Of a stretch of DNA of 64,000 nucleotides, positions 8,391 to 17,241 are shown in pieces. Positions within the stretch are counted from its first letter, which is position 1, and the number at the start of each line of letters is the position of its first letter. The notes beneath the pieces are model-generated. The model searched no databases. It saw only the letters and a list, made by a program, of their open reading frames with translations, and was not told the DNA's origin. A program made the position numbers and the translations under genes. The stretch is taken from contig NZ_JONW01000002.1 in NCBI RefSeq assembly GCF_000712075.1, positions 1-64,000 on the forward strand. Direction: 5' to 3'. The DNA is from Caulobacter sp. UNC358MFTsu5.1 (GTDB lineage Bacteria; Pseudomonadota; Alphaproteobacteria; Caulobacterales; Caulobacteraceae).

Positions 8391-8746
8391 GTTGCTGCCC
8401 AAAGTCCTCGGATTGGAAAAAGATTCCGTTTTGTAAGCGTGGTCTTACTTCGCGTCGGTCCCTTCCCCGACACGCGCGGCGACCGACGAAACACCCCCGC
8501 CTAGGGTAATCTATCCAGATTGCATCGGTCTCCAACCCACCGTTTGCCGGTGGAACGCCGCACAATGCGGCGCCGTGTCGCATTCGTGGCGGCACTGTGA
8601 CCAGATTGTAACGCTGTTCGGCCGAAGTTTGCTCACGCGCTTCTTATCGTTGAGCGACGCAGTGAAGGTGAATAGCGTTCTCCGCAATCGGGGGTGACGC
8701 AATTTTTTTGTCGTGTCCCCGACATGCTAAAAATTGAGGGGTCCAT
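8391..8746. other. Divergent promoter region, peptidase / TonB receptor
   Basis: 356 bp without a gene. It must hold both divergent promoters. One perfect inverted repeat, CGCCGCA-CAA-TGCGGCG, is at 8556-8572. The last 60 bp before the receptor are AT-richer, with a run of seven T near 8703. No sigma-factor consensus could be assigned with confidence. Confidence 0.5.
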
Positions 8747-11653
8747 ATGCTTGATCGCAAGTCACTGCTCACAAGTTCAATCTTGGCGGGTGTCATCGCT
8801 CTGTCGGCCGCGCCGACAGCCTTCGCCCAGACGTCGAGCTCGTCGACCGCCTCCTCGGACAGCGAAGTCGAAGCCCTGGTCGTCACCGGTTCGCGCATCA
8901 AGCGGAACGAATACACCAGCGCTTCGCCGATCCAGGTGATCACTTCGGAGCAATCCACCCTGCAAGGCCTGGCCGACACCGGGGACATCCTGCAGAAGTC
9001 GTCGGCCGCCAGCGGTTCGTTCCAGTCGAACAACCTGCTGACCGGCTATGTGATCACCGGCGGTGAGAACATCAGCAGCATCTCGCTGCGCGGCCTGGGC
9101 GCCAACCGCACCCTGGTCCTGCTGAACGGCCGCCGCCTGGCGCCGGCCGGCCAGGGCGGCACCGTCGGCCCGGTCGACCTGAACGTCCTGCCGTCGTCGA
9201 TCATCGACCGCACCGAAATCCTGAAGGACGGCGCCTCGTCGATCTACGGCTCCGACGCCGTGGCCGGCGTCGTCAACATCATGACCAAGAAGGACTTCGA
9301 CGGCGTCGAGCTGAACGTCTACGGCTCGGTCCCGGCCCGCGGCGAAGGCGAGACCTATCGGATCTCGGGCACCGCCGGGAAGGTGTTCGACAAGGGCTAC
9401 ATCAACCTGACCGCCGACTACAACGAGCAGAAGGCGCTGAAGGTCAAGGACCGCAAATACACCTCCTGCGCCGAAGACTACCGCTTCGACGCCGTGACCG
9501 GCGAGCGCGTCGACTTCATCGATCCGGCGACCGGCCACTACAAGTGCTACAACGCGGTCAACAACGCCTGGCAGGCGGCCGACGTCTACGGCGGCATCTT
9601 CCAGTACGACCCGACCCTGTCCAAGGCCCCTCCCGGCGGCTATCCGGCGGCGGGCCTGACCACGCGCGGCTTCCTGCCCGACTGGGTGCGCGCCGCCCGC
9701 GCCGGCCAGCCGGCCACCTATCCGTACGCCAACTACGACAACGCGGCCTACCAGAACTCGGACGCGATCTCGCCGGTCAAGCGCGGCACGATCTACCTGA
9801 CCGGCAGCTATGACATCACGCCGAACGTCGAGGCCTACACCGAAGTGCTGCTGAACCGCCGCAAGTCGTCGGGCACCAGCATCATGTACCTGTTCGAGAC
9901 CGTGTCGGGCGACAACCCCAACAACTCGGTCGCCGCGGGCCTGCAGGCCGGCGGCGCGTCGGGCGACGCGATCCCGCTGATCCTGCTGCCGCACTTCCAG
10001 CGCGAGACGATCGACTACGGTCGTGTCGTCGGCGGCCTGCGCGGCACGATCAACGGCGCCGGCTTCCTGAACAACTGGGACTGGGACGTCTACGGCCAGT
10101 ACGGCAAGTCCGACGCCAAATACACCAGCGACTTCATCTACGCCGACCGCGTCTACGCCACCACCGGCGGCAGCGGCCTGGGCTGCGACCCGTCCGAGAT
10201 CACGATCTCCGGCGGCTCGTGCATGAACATCGACTACTTCAATCCGAACGTGCTGGCCGGCAACCTCACCCCGGCCCAGAAGGCCTTCCTGATCGGTCAG
10301 GAAACCGGCACGACCAAGTACACCCAGTACTCGTTCGAAGGCTCGATCAGCGGTGACCTGTTCACCCTGCCGGCCGGCCCGGTCGGCGCGGCGTTCGGCG
10401 CCACCTACCGCAAGGACAAGCTGGACGACACCCCCGGCTTCAATGCCCAGAACGCCAACTACTGGGGCTACAGCACCGCGGGCCGCACGGCCGGCAGCGA
10501 CGACGTGAAGGAAATCTACGGCGAACTGGCCATCCCGATCTTCAAGGACCTGCCGGCGATCGAGAAGCTGGATCTGAGCCTGTCGGGCCGCTACACCGAC
10601 TACAAGAGCTACGGTTCGGACGAGACCTACAAGGTCGGCCTGAACTGGCAGCTGTCGTCGGCCTTCCGCATCCGCTCGTCGTACGGCACCTCGTTCCGCG
10701 CCCCGGCGCTGTACGAACTGTACCTGGCCGACCAGACCTCGTTCTTCAACGGCGTCGACCCATGCCGTCGCTGGGGTGAATCGACCAACACCCGCCTGCA
10801 ACAGAACTGCGCGGCCGCCGGCATCCCCGACGACTACGTGGAATCCTCGACCCCGCTGGTCAGCACCGGCGGCGGCGTGGGCCGCCTGAAGGCCGAAACC
10901 TCCAAGGCCGCGACCTTCGGCGTGATCTGGACCCCCAGCTTCATGGACCTGAGCCTGGCGCTGGACTACTTCGACATCGAGGTGAACAACGAAGTCGCCA
11001 ACTTCGGGGCCGGCAACATCCTCAACGCCTGCTACGGCGGCAACAACTACCCGAACGACTTCTGCTCGCTGTTCAATCGTGACCCGGTCAGCCACGACGT
11101 CACGATCATCAACGACAACTACCTGAACGTCGCCAGCCAGAAGAACCGCGGCCTGGACTTCAACTCGCGCTACCAGCACGAGTTCACCGCCGGCAAGCTG
11201 ACCATCGACGGTCAGTTCACCTGGCAGTTCGAGGACGTCACCAACCTGCTGGAAGGCGGCGAGCCGGACGACCACAACGGCGAAACCACCGAGCCGGACT
11301 TCACCGGCGTGATCAACACCCGGTTCGACCACAACGACTGGACGGTCAACTGGGCGGTCGACATGTACGGCAAGGCCTCGGACACCGAGCTGATCGACGG
11401 TGGCGACATCCACTCCAGCACCCGGTACAACAAGAACCTGTACTCCAAGCAGTACACCGAGTTCACGGCGTACCACTCGCTGACCGTGCGCAAGAAGTTC
11501 GACAACCTGTCGGTCCAACTGGGCGTGCTGAACGTCTTCGACGAACTGCCCCCGGCCCAGTCGGCCGGCCAGTTCCGGATCGGCGTCTCGGCGCTGAACG
11601 CCTACGACCTGCGCGGTCGCCGGTTCGTGTTCGAGATCAACAAGCGCTGGTAG
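8747..11653 (+). CDS. TonB-dependent outer-membrane receptor
   Basis: 968 residues with a signal peptide (about 1-27, ending TAFAQ). A TonB-box-like EVEALVVTGSRI is followed by a plug domain (RIKRNEYTSASPIQVIT, then LRGLGANRTLVLLNGRRL, DGASSIYGSDAVAGVVNI). A large beta-barrel ends in the aromatic FVFEINKRW. The family imports large or scarce substrates; the NPNN and acidic loops do not identify the ligand. The divergent secreted S9 peptidase suggests peptide uptake, an inference only. TGAGGGG 7 nt before the ATG supports the start. Caulobacter genomes carry dozens of such receptors. Confidence 0.93.
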   Translation: MLDRKSLLTSSILAGVIALSAAPTAFAQTSSSSTASSDSEVEALVVTGSRIKRNEYTSASPIQVITSEQSTLQGLADTGDILQKSSAASGSFQSNNLLTGYVITGGENISSISLRGLGANRTLVLLNGRRLAPAGQGGTVGPVDLNVLPSSIIDRTEILKDGASSIYGSDAVAGVVNIMTKKDFDGVELNVYGSVPARGEGETYRISGTAGKVFDKGYINLTADYNEQKALKVKDRKYTSCAEDYRFDAVTGERVDFIDPATGHYKCYNAVNNAWQAADVYGGIFQYDPTLSKAPPGGYPAAGLTTRGFLPDWVRAARAGQPATYPYANYDNAAYQNSDAISPVKRGTIYLTGSYDITPNVEAYTEVLLNRRKSSGTSIMYLFETVSGDNPNNSVAAGLQAGGASGDAIPLILLPHFQRETIDYGRVVGGLRGTINGAGFLNNWDWDVYGQYGKSDAKYTSDFIYADRVYATTGGSGLGCDPSEITISGGSCMNIDYFNPNVLAGNLTPAQKAFLIGQETGTTKYTQYSFEGSISGDLFTLPAGPVGAAFGATYRKDKLDDTPGFNAQNANYWGYSTAGRTAGSDDVKEIYGELAIPIFKDLPAIEKLDLSLSGRYTDYKSYGSDETYKVGLNWQLSSAFRIRSSYGTSFRAPALYELYLADQTSFFNGVDPCRRWGESTNTRLQQNCAAAGIPDDYVESSTPLVSTGGGVGRLKAETSKAATFGVIWTPSFMDLSLALDYFDIEVNNEVANFGAGNILNACYGGNNYPNDFCSLFNRDPVSHDVTIINDNYLNVASQKNRGLDFNSRYQHEFTAGKLTIDGQFTWQFEDVTNLLEGGEPDDHNGETTEPDFTGVINTRFDHNDWTVNWAVDMYGKASDTELIDGGDIHSSTRYNKNLYSKQYTEFTAYHSLTVRKKFDNLSVQLGVLNVFDELPPAQSAGQFRIGVSALNAYDLRGRRFVFEINKRW

Positions 11654-11724
11654 TTCCGCCAGCCCCGCCGCCGACCCTTTCGGGGCCGGCGGCGTCGGCG
11701 GGAACCCGGACGCAAGACAAAAGG

Positions 11725-11755
11725 AAAGAGCGGCGGGAGCTTCCCGCCGCTCTTT
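11725..11755 (+). terminator. Intrinsic terminator of the TonB receptor gene
   Basis: A 14-bp perfect stem AAAGAGCGGCGGGA / TCCCGCCGCTCTTT with a GCT loop, continued by TTCTTT. It probably works in both directions between the convergent receptor and response-regulator genes. Confidence 0.92.
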
Positions 11756-11789
11756 TTCTTTGCCGGATCGGCGCGCGTTGGCGCGGCCG

Positions 11790-12158
11790 TCAGGCCACCT
11801 GGGCGGCCAGGCTCTCCAGCACCTTGCGCAGGTCGGCTTCGCGGAACGGCTTCTGCAGCACGGTCGCGCCCTTGTGGCCTTCCGACAGGCCGGCCTCGCC
11901 GTAGCCGCTGGCGAAGGCGAACGGCACGCCGCGTTCCTTCAGGGCGTCGGCGACCGGGAAGATCGGGCGTCCGCCCAGATTGACGTCCAGCAGGGCCGCG
12001 TCGATGTCGGCGGAACCGGCCAGGCGCAGGGCCTCCTCCAGCTCGGCGGCCGGACCGACCACGACGCAACCCAGGTCGCTGAGCATGTCCTCCACCAACA
12101 TGGAGACCAAGGCTTCGTCTTCGACCACCAGGACCTTGAGGGCGGCGAGGGTCTTCAT
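11790..12158 (-). CDS. Single-domain response regulator
   Basis: 122 residues consisting only of a receiver domain. The acidic pair VVEDEA is near the N terminus, the phospho-acceptor Asp is in ALLDVNLGG, and the conserved Lys is in VLQKPF. It has no output domain, so it probably acts by protein contact or as a phosphate sink. Its start lies 3 nt after the stop of the histidine kinase gene, so the two form an operon and probably a cognate pair. Confidence 0.9.
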   Translation of the reverse strand: MKTLAALKVLVVEDEALVSMLVEDMLSDLGCVVVGPAAELEEALRLAGSADIDAALLDVNLGGRPIFPVADALKERGVPFAFASGYGEAGLSEGHKGATVLQKPFREADLRKVLESLAAQVA

Positions 12159-12161
12159 TGT

Positions 12162-13796
12162 TCAGGGCTCCAAAGCACGGATCGGCAACCTCATGGTGCA
12201 GGCTAGGCCGAGGCTATCATAGGCTAGGCTGACCTGTGCGGACAGTTCGCCCGCCAGGCCCTTTTCGAGAAGTCGCGCGCCGAAGCCTTGGCGCGTCGGC
12301 GCGACCACCGGCGGGCCGCCCCGCTCGGTCCAGGTCAGGCGCAGGGCCGGGCTTTCGTCGGTTTCGCCCGACTCCACCGCCCAGACCACCCGCACCTCGC
12401 CCCCAGGGACCGAGAGGGCCCCGTATTTCAGGGCGTTGGTCGCCAGTTCGTGCACGGCCATGCCCAGGGCCACCGTGGCCTTGGGGCTCAGCTGCAGGTC
12501 GCGGTCGTAGTCGAAGCCGATGCGGTCGCGGGCCGCGAAGGCCTCGAGCTCGAAATCGAAGATCTCGCGCAGGCTGGCGCCTTCCCAGTTCTGCTGGGTC
12601 AGGAGGTCGTGGGTGTGCGACAGGGCCATGATCCGGCCCTCGAAGGCGTCGCGGAAGGCCTCGGGCGTCTCGGTGGTGCGCAGGGTCTGGCTGGCGATCG
12701 ACTGCACCGAGACCAGGGTGTTCTTCACCCGGTGGTTCAGCTCGTTGACCAGCAGCTTCTGGCGCTCCTCGGCGCGCTTGCGCTCGGTGACGTCCAGCGA
12801 CACGCCGGCCATGCGCCGGGCGCCGCCGTGGTCGGCGGTCTGGGCGGCGCGGCCGCGGGCGTGCACCCAGCGGGTCTCGCCGACCGGCGCGCGCACCCGG
12901 TACTCGATGTCGTATTCGGCGCCGTGCCGGATGGCGTCCTCGATGGCGGCGGTCATCCGGTCGCGGTCGCCCGGATGCACCGAGGCGACCAGGTCGTCGA
13001 AGGTGAAGTCCTCGTCGGGGCGGCGGCCGTAATTGGCCTTGCAGATGTCCGAGGCCAGGTAGGCGCGGGTCTCGACATCCAGCTCCCACGAGCCCAGGCG
13101 GCCGGAATCCAGGGCGAACTTCAGGCGCTCCTCGGCGTCGCGGCGCTGGGCCAGCTCGGCGTGGGCGGCCTCGCGGGCGCGCACCGACTCGATGGCCACC
13201 GCCGCCTGGGCGGCCAGGCCGACCATCAGGCTCTCGGCCCGCGCGCCGAAGCGGCCGACCTGGGGATGGCCGAAGAACAGACCGCCCAGCACGGCGCCCT
13301 CGCGGGTGATCACCGGCACGGCCAGATAGCTGCGCACCGGCAGGTGGCCCTCGGGCATGCCCCTGCGCGGGGCGTTGCGGCCGTAGCGGGGGTCCTGGGT
13401 GATGTCGTCCGACCGCACCACGCCCTCGCCCTTGAAGGTGGGGGCGAAGACAGCGGTGTTGCGCGGCATCGGGAAGCCTTCGAACGCCGAGCGCGGTGCG
13501 CCCGACAGGCTGTAGAGGGTGTAGCTTTCGCCGTCCGGGGCGACGATGTTGTAGAAGAACGCCCCGAACTGGGCGCCCGTCAGCTCGACGCCGCCGTCGA
13601 CCACCGTCTGGACCAGGGTCTCGGCGTCATGGCCGGCCCCGATGGCCTCGGCGATGCGGTTGAGGGCCCGCGAGCGGCGCACCTCCTCGGCCAGGGCCTC
13701 CTCGGCGGCGCCCAGGCGCGCCAGAAGGTCCTCGACCTCGTCCCCTTCGGCGCGGCTCATCGCCCTGACCAAGCCCTTGATCCCCCCTGCCGCCAT
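12162..13796 (-). CDS. HWE-type sensor histidine kinase with GAF and PAS domains
   Basis: 544 residues: an N-terminal coiled stretch, a GAF domain (about 45-210), a PAS_3 domain (about 225-345) and a C-terminal HWE/HisKA_2 kinase with NELNHRVKNTL (phospho-His), HELATNALKYGAL and the LTWTERGG box. No transmembrane helix is evident, so it is a cytoplasmic sensor. HWE kinases frequently feed the alphaproteobacterial general stress response. The EcfG-like promoter just upstream gives a transcription start near 13807, which would leave an 11-nt leader for the 13796 start; the in-frame ATG at 13760 may be the real start. Confidence 0.88.
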   Translation of the reverse strand: MAAGGIKGLVRAMSRAEGDEVEDLLARLGAAEEALAEEVRRSRALNRIAEAIGAGHDAETLVQTVVDGGVELTGAQFGAFFYNIVAPDGESYTLYSLSGAPRSAFEGFPMPRNTAVFAPTFKGEGVVRSDDITQDPRYGRNAPRRGMPEGHLPVRSYLAVPVITREGAVLGGLFFGHPQVGRFGARAESLMVGLAAQAAVAIESVRAREAAHAELAQRRDAEERLKFALDSGRLGSWELDVETRAYLASDICKANYGRRPDEDFTFDDLVASVHPGDRDRMTAAIEDAIRHGAEYDIEYRVRAPVGETRWVHARGRAAQTADHGGARRMAGVSLDVTERKRAEERQKLLVNELNHRVKNTLVSVQSIASQTLRTTETPEAFRDAFEGRIMALSHTHDLLTQQNWEGASLREIFDFELEAFAARDRIGFDYDRDLQLSPKATVALGMAVHELATNALKYGALSVPGGEVRVVWAVESGETDESPALRLTWTERGGPPVVAPTRQGFGARLLEKGLAGELSAQVSLAYDSLGLACTMRLPIRALEP

Positions 13797-13813
13797 CCGC
13801 GGGCGTGCTCACA

Positions 13814-13838
13814 AACGCGCCGTTATGGTGATGGTTCC
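13814..13838 (-). promoter_or_regulatory. EcfG/SigT-type general stress promoter
   Basis: On the minus strand, GGAAC (13838-13834), 16 nt, then CGTT (13817-13814). This matches the GGAAC-N16/17-CGTT consensus of alphaproteobacterial EcfG sigma factors (SigT in Caulobacter). It directly precedes the histidine kinase/response regulator operon. Confidence 0.7.
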
Positions 13839-13952
13839 AAGCCCACGTCATCCTGCGCCCTGCGGTTGAGGCTTGGAAGCGTCTTCGTTGTGAAATCCGA
13901 GAAAATCAAGCGGTTGCGTCGGGTCCCCGACGCAGTCCCTGGGGTGCGGGGC

Positions 13953-15239
13953 CTAACGCGCCCCCTCGTCCAGGCGGCCGCTGATCCGCAGGCCGGTGAC
14001 CTGGTTGCGCTGACGGCGCAGCACCTGGAAACGGTGGTGATGGAAGATGAAGATCTGGCCCGGCTCGGGAATGGTCTGGGCCTCGTGGATCACAAGGCCG
14101 GCGATGGTCACCGCATCGCCTTCCGGCAGGCGCCAGTCCATGGCCCGGTTCAGGTCGCGCACGGTGACGTGGCCGTCGACATGGACCGAGCCGTCGGGCT
14201 GGGGCCGCAGGCCCTCGACCTTGGTGTCGTGCTCGTCCTCGATCTCGCCGACGATCTCCTCGAGGATGTCCTCCAGGGTCACCAGGCCCTGCAGGGCGCC
14301 GTATTCGTCGACCACCAGGGCGAAGTGGCTGCGCCGCTTGAGGAAGGCGTTCAGCTGGTCCTTCAGGTTGGTGGTGTCGGGGATGAACCACGGCTCGCGC
14401 TGGATGGCCGCCACGTCGATGTCGTCGATCGCCCCGTTGGCCGCGGCCAGGGCCCGCAGCAGGTCGCGGGCGTGCAGCACGCCGACGATGTTGTCGGGGT
14501 TCTCGCGATACAGCGGGATGCGGGTGTGCTGGGCCTCCAGGGCCTCGGCCACCAGCTCGCGGATCGGCAGGTCGGCGTCGATCAGGGTGATCGACTTGCG
14601 GTGGACCATGATCTCCGAGACGTCCATGTCCGACAGGTCCAGCACCCCGCCCAGCATCCGCCGGTCGCCGCTCTCCACGCCGCCTTCGGAGTGGTGGTAC
14701 TCGACCGCGCCGCGGATCTCCTCGTGGGCGGCCAGCACGTCGACCGCCATGTCCAGCTTGACGCCGAACAGCCTCAGGGTGCGCCGCACGATCCACTGGA
14801 TGGCGTAGATGATCGGGCCGAACAGGCGGACCACCAGCAGGGTGGGGGCCGACAGGAAGCGGGCCACGTCGTCGGACTTCAGGATCGCCAGGGTCTTGGG
14901 CAGCACCTCGGCGAACACCAGGACCAGCACGGTCATCGCCCCGGTCGCCGCCGCCACGCCCCACGGACCGGGGATGGCGGCCGTCAGCACCTGGGTGGTC
15001 AGGGCCGAGGCCAGGATGTTGATCAGGTTGTTGCCCAGCAGCACCGCCCCGATCATCGTCTCCTGGTCGGCCAGCAGGGTGTTGACCCGCTTGGCCGGCC
15101 GGTCGCCCTCGCGCTCCAGCTGGTGCATGCGGGCCCGCGAGGCGGCGGTCAGCGAGGTCTCGGCGGCCGAGAACAGCGCCGAGATGGCCAGCAGGACGAT
15201 GATGATCGGCGCGAGGCCGAGGATGGCGGTCAGGATCAT
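13953..15239 (-). CDS. HlyC/CorC-family membrane protein with CBS pair
   Basis: 428 residues: an N-terminal CNNM/DUF21 membrane domain (about three to four helices, beginning LGLAPIIIVLLAISALFSAAETSL), a CBS-domain pair (about 205-330, DLSDMDVSEIMVHRKS...GVLHARDLL) and a C-terminal CorC_HlyC domain (VDGHVTVRDLNRAMDW...). Such proteins are linked to magnesium/cobalt efflux; 'hemolysin' is a historical label. AAGGA upstream supports the ATG. In many alphaproteobacteria this gene directly follows aroK-aroB; here a 3.8-kb block lies between. Confidence 0.9.
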   Translation of the reverse strand: MILTAILGLAPIIIVLLAISALFSAAETSLTAASRARMHQLEREGDRPAKRVNTLLADQETMIGAVLLGNNLINILASALTTQVLTAAIPGPWGVAAATGAMTVLVLVFAEVLPKTLAILKSDDVARFLSAPTLLVVRLFGPIIYAIQWIVRRTLRLFGVKLDMAVDVLAAHEEIRGAVEYHHSEGGVESGDRRMLGGVLDLSDMDVSEIMVHRKSITLIDADLPIRELVAEALEAQHTRIPLYRENPDNIVGVLHARDLLRALAAANGAIDDIDVAAIQREPWFIPDTTNLKDQLNAFLKRRSHFALVVDEYGALQGLVTLEDILEEIVGEIEDEHDTKVEGLRPQPDGSVHVDGHVTVRDLNRAMDWRLPEGDAVTIAGLVIHEAQTIPEPGQIFIFHHHRFQVLRRQRNQVTGLRISGRLDEGAR

Positions 15240-15292
15240 GGATCCTTCTTACGCCACGTCCCGGAAATGCGGGAGGCCGTCGATGGGGGCGG

Positions 15293-16231
15293 TCACACGC
15301 CCCAGAGCTTGCGGGCCTCCTCGTCGATCAGGTCCGGGCGCTCCTCGGGGAAGAACAGGTTGGCGTCCTCGACGAAGCGCACGCCGCGCGACTTCGGGAA
15401 GGTCCGATCCAGCCAGGCCGCCCATTCGTCGCCGAACAGCTCGTTGTTCCGGGCCCAGACCATCCGCACCGGCTTGTCGAAGCGGCGCAGGGCGGGCGCG
15501 GCGGCGGGCAGGGGATTGGGCAGCATGGCGATGGCGTAGCCCTGGCCCTGGCGGCGGCGCTTGTCCGGCCCCGTCAGCGGCCGCAGGTAGGTGTCGACGA
15601 CGGCGGGGGTCAGCACCTGGTCGGGATGAGAATAGCCGCGTCCGATGCCGTCGTGCGACCGGACGAAGGCGTTGTCGGCCAGCTGCTTGTCGAACCAGCC
15701 GACCAACTGGTCGTTCCGCGCCGCCTCGATCGCGCCCATGAACGGAGGGGGCGGGCTGTTGGTGTCGACGTCGCCGTTGGTCAGCAGCAGCGACCGCACG
15801 CGCTTCGGATGGCCGGCGGCGACCAGCTGGGCCACGCCCGTGGCGCTGTCGTTGGAGACGAGGTCGGCCGCCTTCAGGTTCAGTTTGTCCATCACCGCCA
15901 CCACCATCGCCGCCTGGGCCGCGGGCGACAGGTCGGCGTCGGCGGCCACGTCGCTGTAGCCCAGGCCCATCAGGTCGATGGCGATGCAGCGCCGATGGCC
16001 CTCCAGCCGGGCCATGGCGCCGCGCCACTGGAAGCCGTTCAGCGGATAGCCGTGCAGGAAGATCGCCGCCGGCCCCGAGCCGCGCTCGACATAGGCGATC
16101 CGGCCGACGTCCAGGTCGACGAAGCGCCGGGCGGCGTGGAATTGCGCGGGGGTCCATTCCGACGGCGAGGCCCTGGCCGGGCTGGTCGCCACGACAGCCA
16201 GTCCGCCGGCCAACAGGTCTCGTCTCAACAT
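15293..16231 (-). CDS. Exported alpha/beta hydrolase with probable Asp nucleophile
   Basis: 312 residues with a short Tat-like leader (MLRRDLLAGG...) ending near SPARA. The fold markers are oxyanion HGYP (60-63) and the nucleophile elbow VSNDSATG (125-132), where Asp128 replaces the usual Ser. That places it near epoxide hydrolases and haloalkane dehalogenases rather than esterases. GAGG 7 nt upstream supports the start at 16231 over 16312. It is divergent from the MmyB-type regulator, with the 17-bp palindrome between them, so it is a likely regulatory target. The substrate is unknown. Confidence 0.82.
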   Translation of the reverse strand: MLRRDLLAGGLAVVATSPARASPSEWTPAQFHAARRFVDLDVGRIAYVERGSGPAAIFLHGYPLNGFQWRGAMARLEGHRRCIAIDLMGLGYSDVAADADLSPAAQAAMVVAVMDKLNLKAADLVSNDSATGVAQLVAAGHPKRVRSLLLTNGDVDTNSPPPPFMGAIEAARNDQLVGWFDKQLADNAFVRSHDGIGRGYSHPDQVLTPAVVDTYLRPLTGPDKRRRQGQGYAIAMLPNPLPAAAPALRRFDKPVRMVWARNNELFGDEWAAWLDRTFPKSRGVRFVEDANLFFPEERPDLIDEEARKLWGV

Positions 16232-16318
16232 TCCAACGCCTCGCGCCCGCTGCTTCAGATGAAGGCGATGTAAGAAGATCGTCCGGGTCATCTCAACTAC
16301 GCTGCAAATCATGGCGTC

Positions 16319-16335
16319 ATGACCTTGGAGGTCAT
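16319..16335. promoter_or_regulatory. Palindromic operator candidate, site 1
   Basis: ATGACCT-TGG-AGGTCAT with perfect 7-bp arms. It ends 57 nt before the ATG of the MmyB-type regulator and lies 87 nt from the divergent hydrolase start. Sister sites are at 18948-18964 and 25318-25334. Confidence 0.75.
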
Positions 16336-16392
16336 GGGCCGGGCCACCACCTGCTTGGCAAGCCTCCGGTCTCTTCGCGTCAAAGGGTCAGA

Positions 16393-17226
16393 ATGAGCGT
16401 TTCGTCCGCCGCGTCGCGCACCCCGGCCGCCGCCGCCCAGCCGCCGATCGGCCGGCTCCTGCGGGAATGGCGGGCGGCGCTGCGGTTCAGCCAGATGGAC
16501 CTGGCGATGGAGGCGGGCGTCTCGACCCGGCACCTCAGCTGCATCGAGACCGGAAAGGCCCAGGCCAGCCGCGAGGTCCTGACCCGCCTGGCCGACGCCC
16601 TGGCCATGCCGCTGCGCGAGCGCAACGCCCTGCTGACCGCCGCCGGCTACGCCCCGAAATATCCCGAGACCACGCTCGACACCCCTGAGCTGGAGCGGAT
16701 GCAGAAGGCCATCGACCTGATCCTGGCCAAGCAGGAGCCGTACCCCGCCTTCGTCATCAACCGGCACTTCGACGTGCTGCAGGTCAACAAGGCCACCGCG
16801 CGCATCGACCAGCTGACCATGGGCCGCCAGAGCCGGCACAAGAACCTGCTGCACCAGGTGTTCGACCCCGACGACTTCCGCCCGGTGATCGTCAACTGGC
16901 AGGAGGTGGCCGAGGGCTTCGTCGGCCACCTGCACCACGAGATCGCCGTCTCGCCCACCGACCCGCGCCCGCAGCAGCTGCTGGACGAGATCCTGCGCTA
17001 TCCCGACGTGCCCACCCGCTGGCGCTTCCGCGACGTCGACAAGGCCCCGTCGCCGATCCAGACCATGCGCTTCCGCAGCCCGCTGGGCGAGCTGCGGTTC
17101 TTCGAGACCATCACCACCTTCGCCCTGCCGCGCGACGTGACCCTGGACGAGATGCGCATCGAATGCGCCTTCCCGGCGGACGATCACACCGCGGCGGTGT
17201 GCGAGCGGCTGGCGGAGGGGGCGTAG
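16393..17226 (+). CDS. XRE-family regulator with MmyB-like ligand-binding domain
   Basis: 277 residues. An N-terminal helix-turn-helix (about 20-75: IGRLLREWRAALRFSQMDLA...GVSTRHLSCIETGKAQAS) is followed by a MmyB-like domain (about 100-270), a PAS-like fold proposed to bind a hydrophobic ligand. Key family features are VINRHFDVLQVN, NLLHQVFDPDDFRP and FFETITTFALPRDV. It probably binds the palindrome 57 nt upstream of its own start and the two sister sites, an inference from position. Genes near such regulators are commonly small-molecule oxidoreductases or hydrolases. Confidence 0.88.
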   Translation: MSVSSAASRTPAAAAQPPIGRLLREWRAALRFSQMDLAMEAGVSTRHLSCIETGKAQASREVLTRLADALAMPLRERNALLTAAGYAPKYPETTLDTPELERMQKAIDLILAKQEPYPAFVINRHFDVLQVNKATARIDQLTMGRQSRHKNLLHQVFDPDDFRPVIVNWQEVAEGFVGHLHHEIAVSPTDPRPQQLLDEILRYPDVPTRWRFRDVDKAPSPIQTMRFRSPLGELRFFETITTFALPRDVTLDEMRIECAFPADDHTAAVCERLAEGA

Positions 17227-17241
17227 GGCGCGGGGCGTCGG

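Noticed and set aside
8511..9033. Small minus-strand frames upstream of the TonB receptor
   Set aside because: They overlap the receptor start and its promoter and show no protein-like pattern.
8777..11518. A 913-codon open frame opposite the TonB receptor
   Set aside because: Antisense shadow: Val/Asp/Arg-rich with no domain, while the plus strand encodes a complete receptor.
12288..15539. A 1083-codon open frame on the plus strand
   Set aside because: It is antisense to the histidine kinase and HlyC genes, with low-complexity Gly/Val/Gln/Asp translation typical of complementary frames in GC-rich genes.
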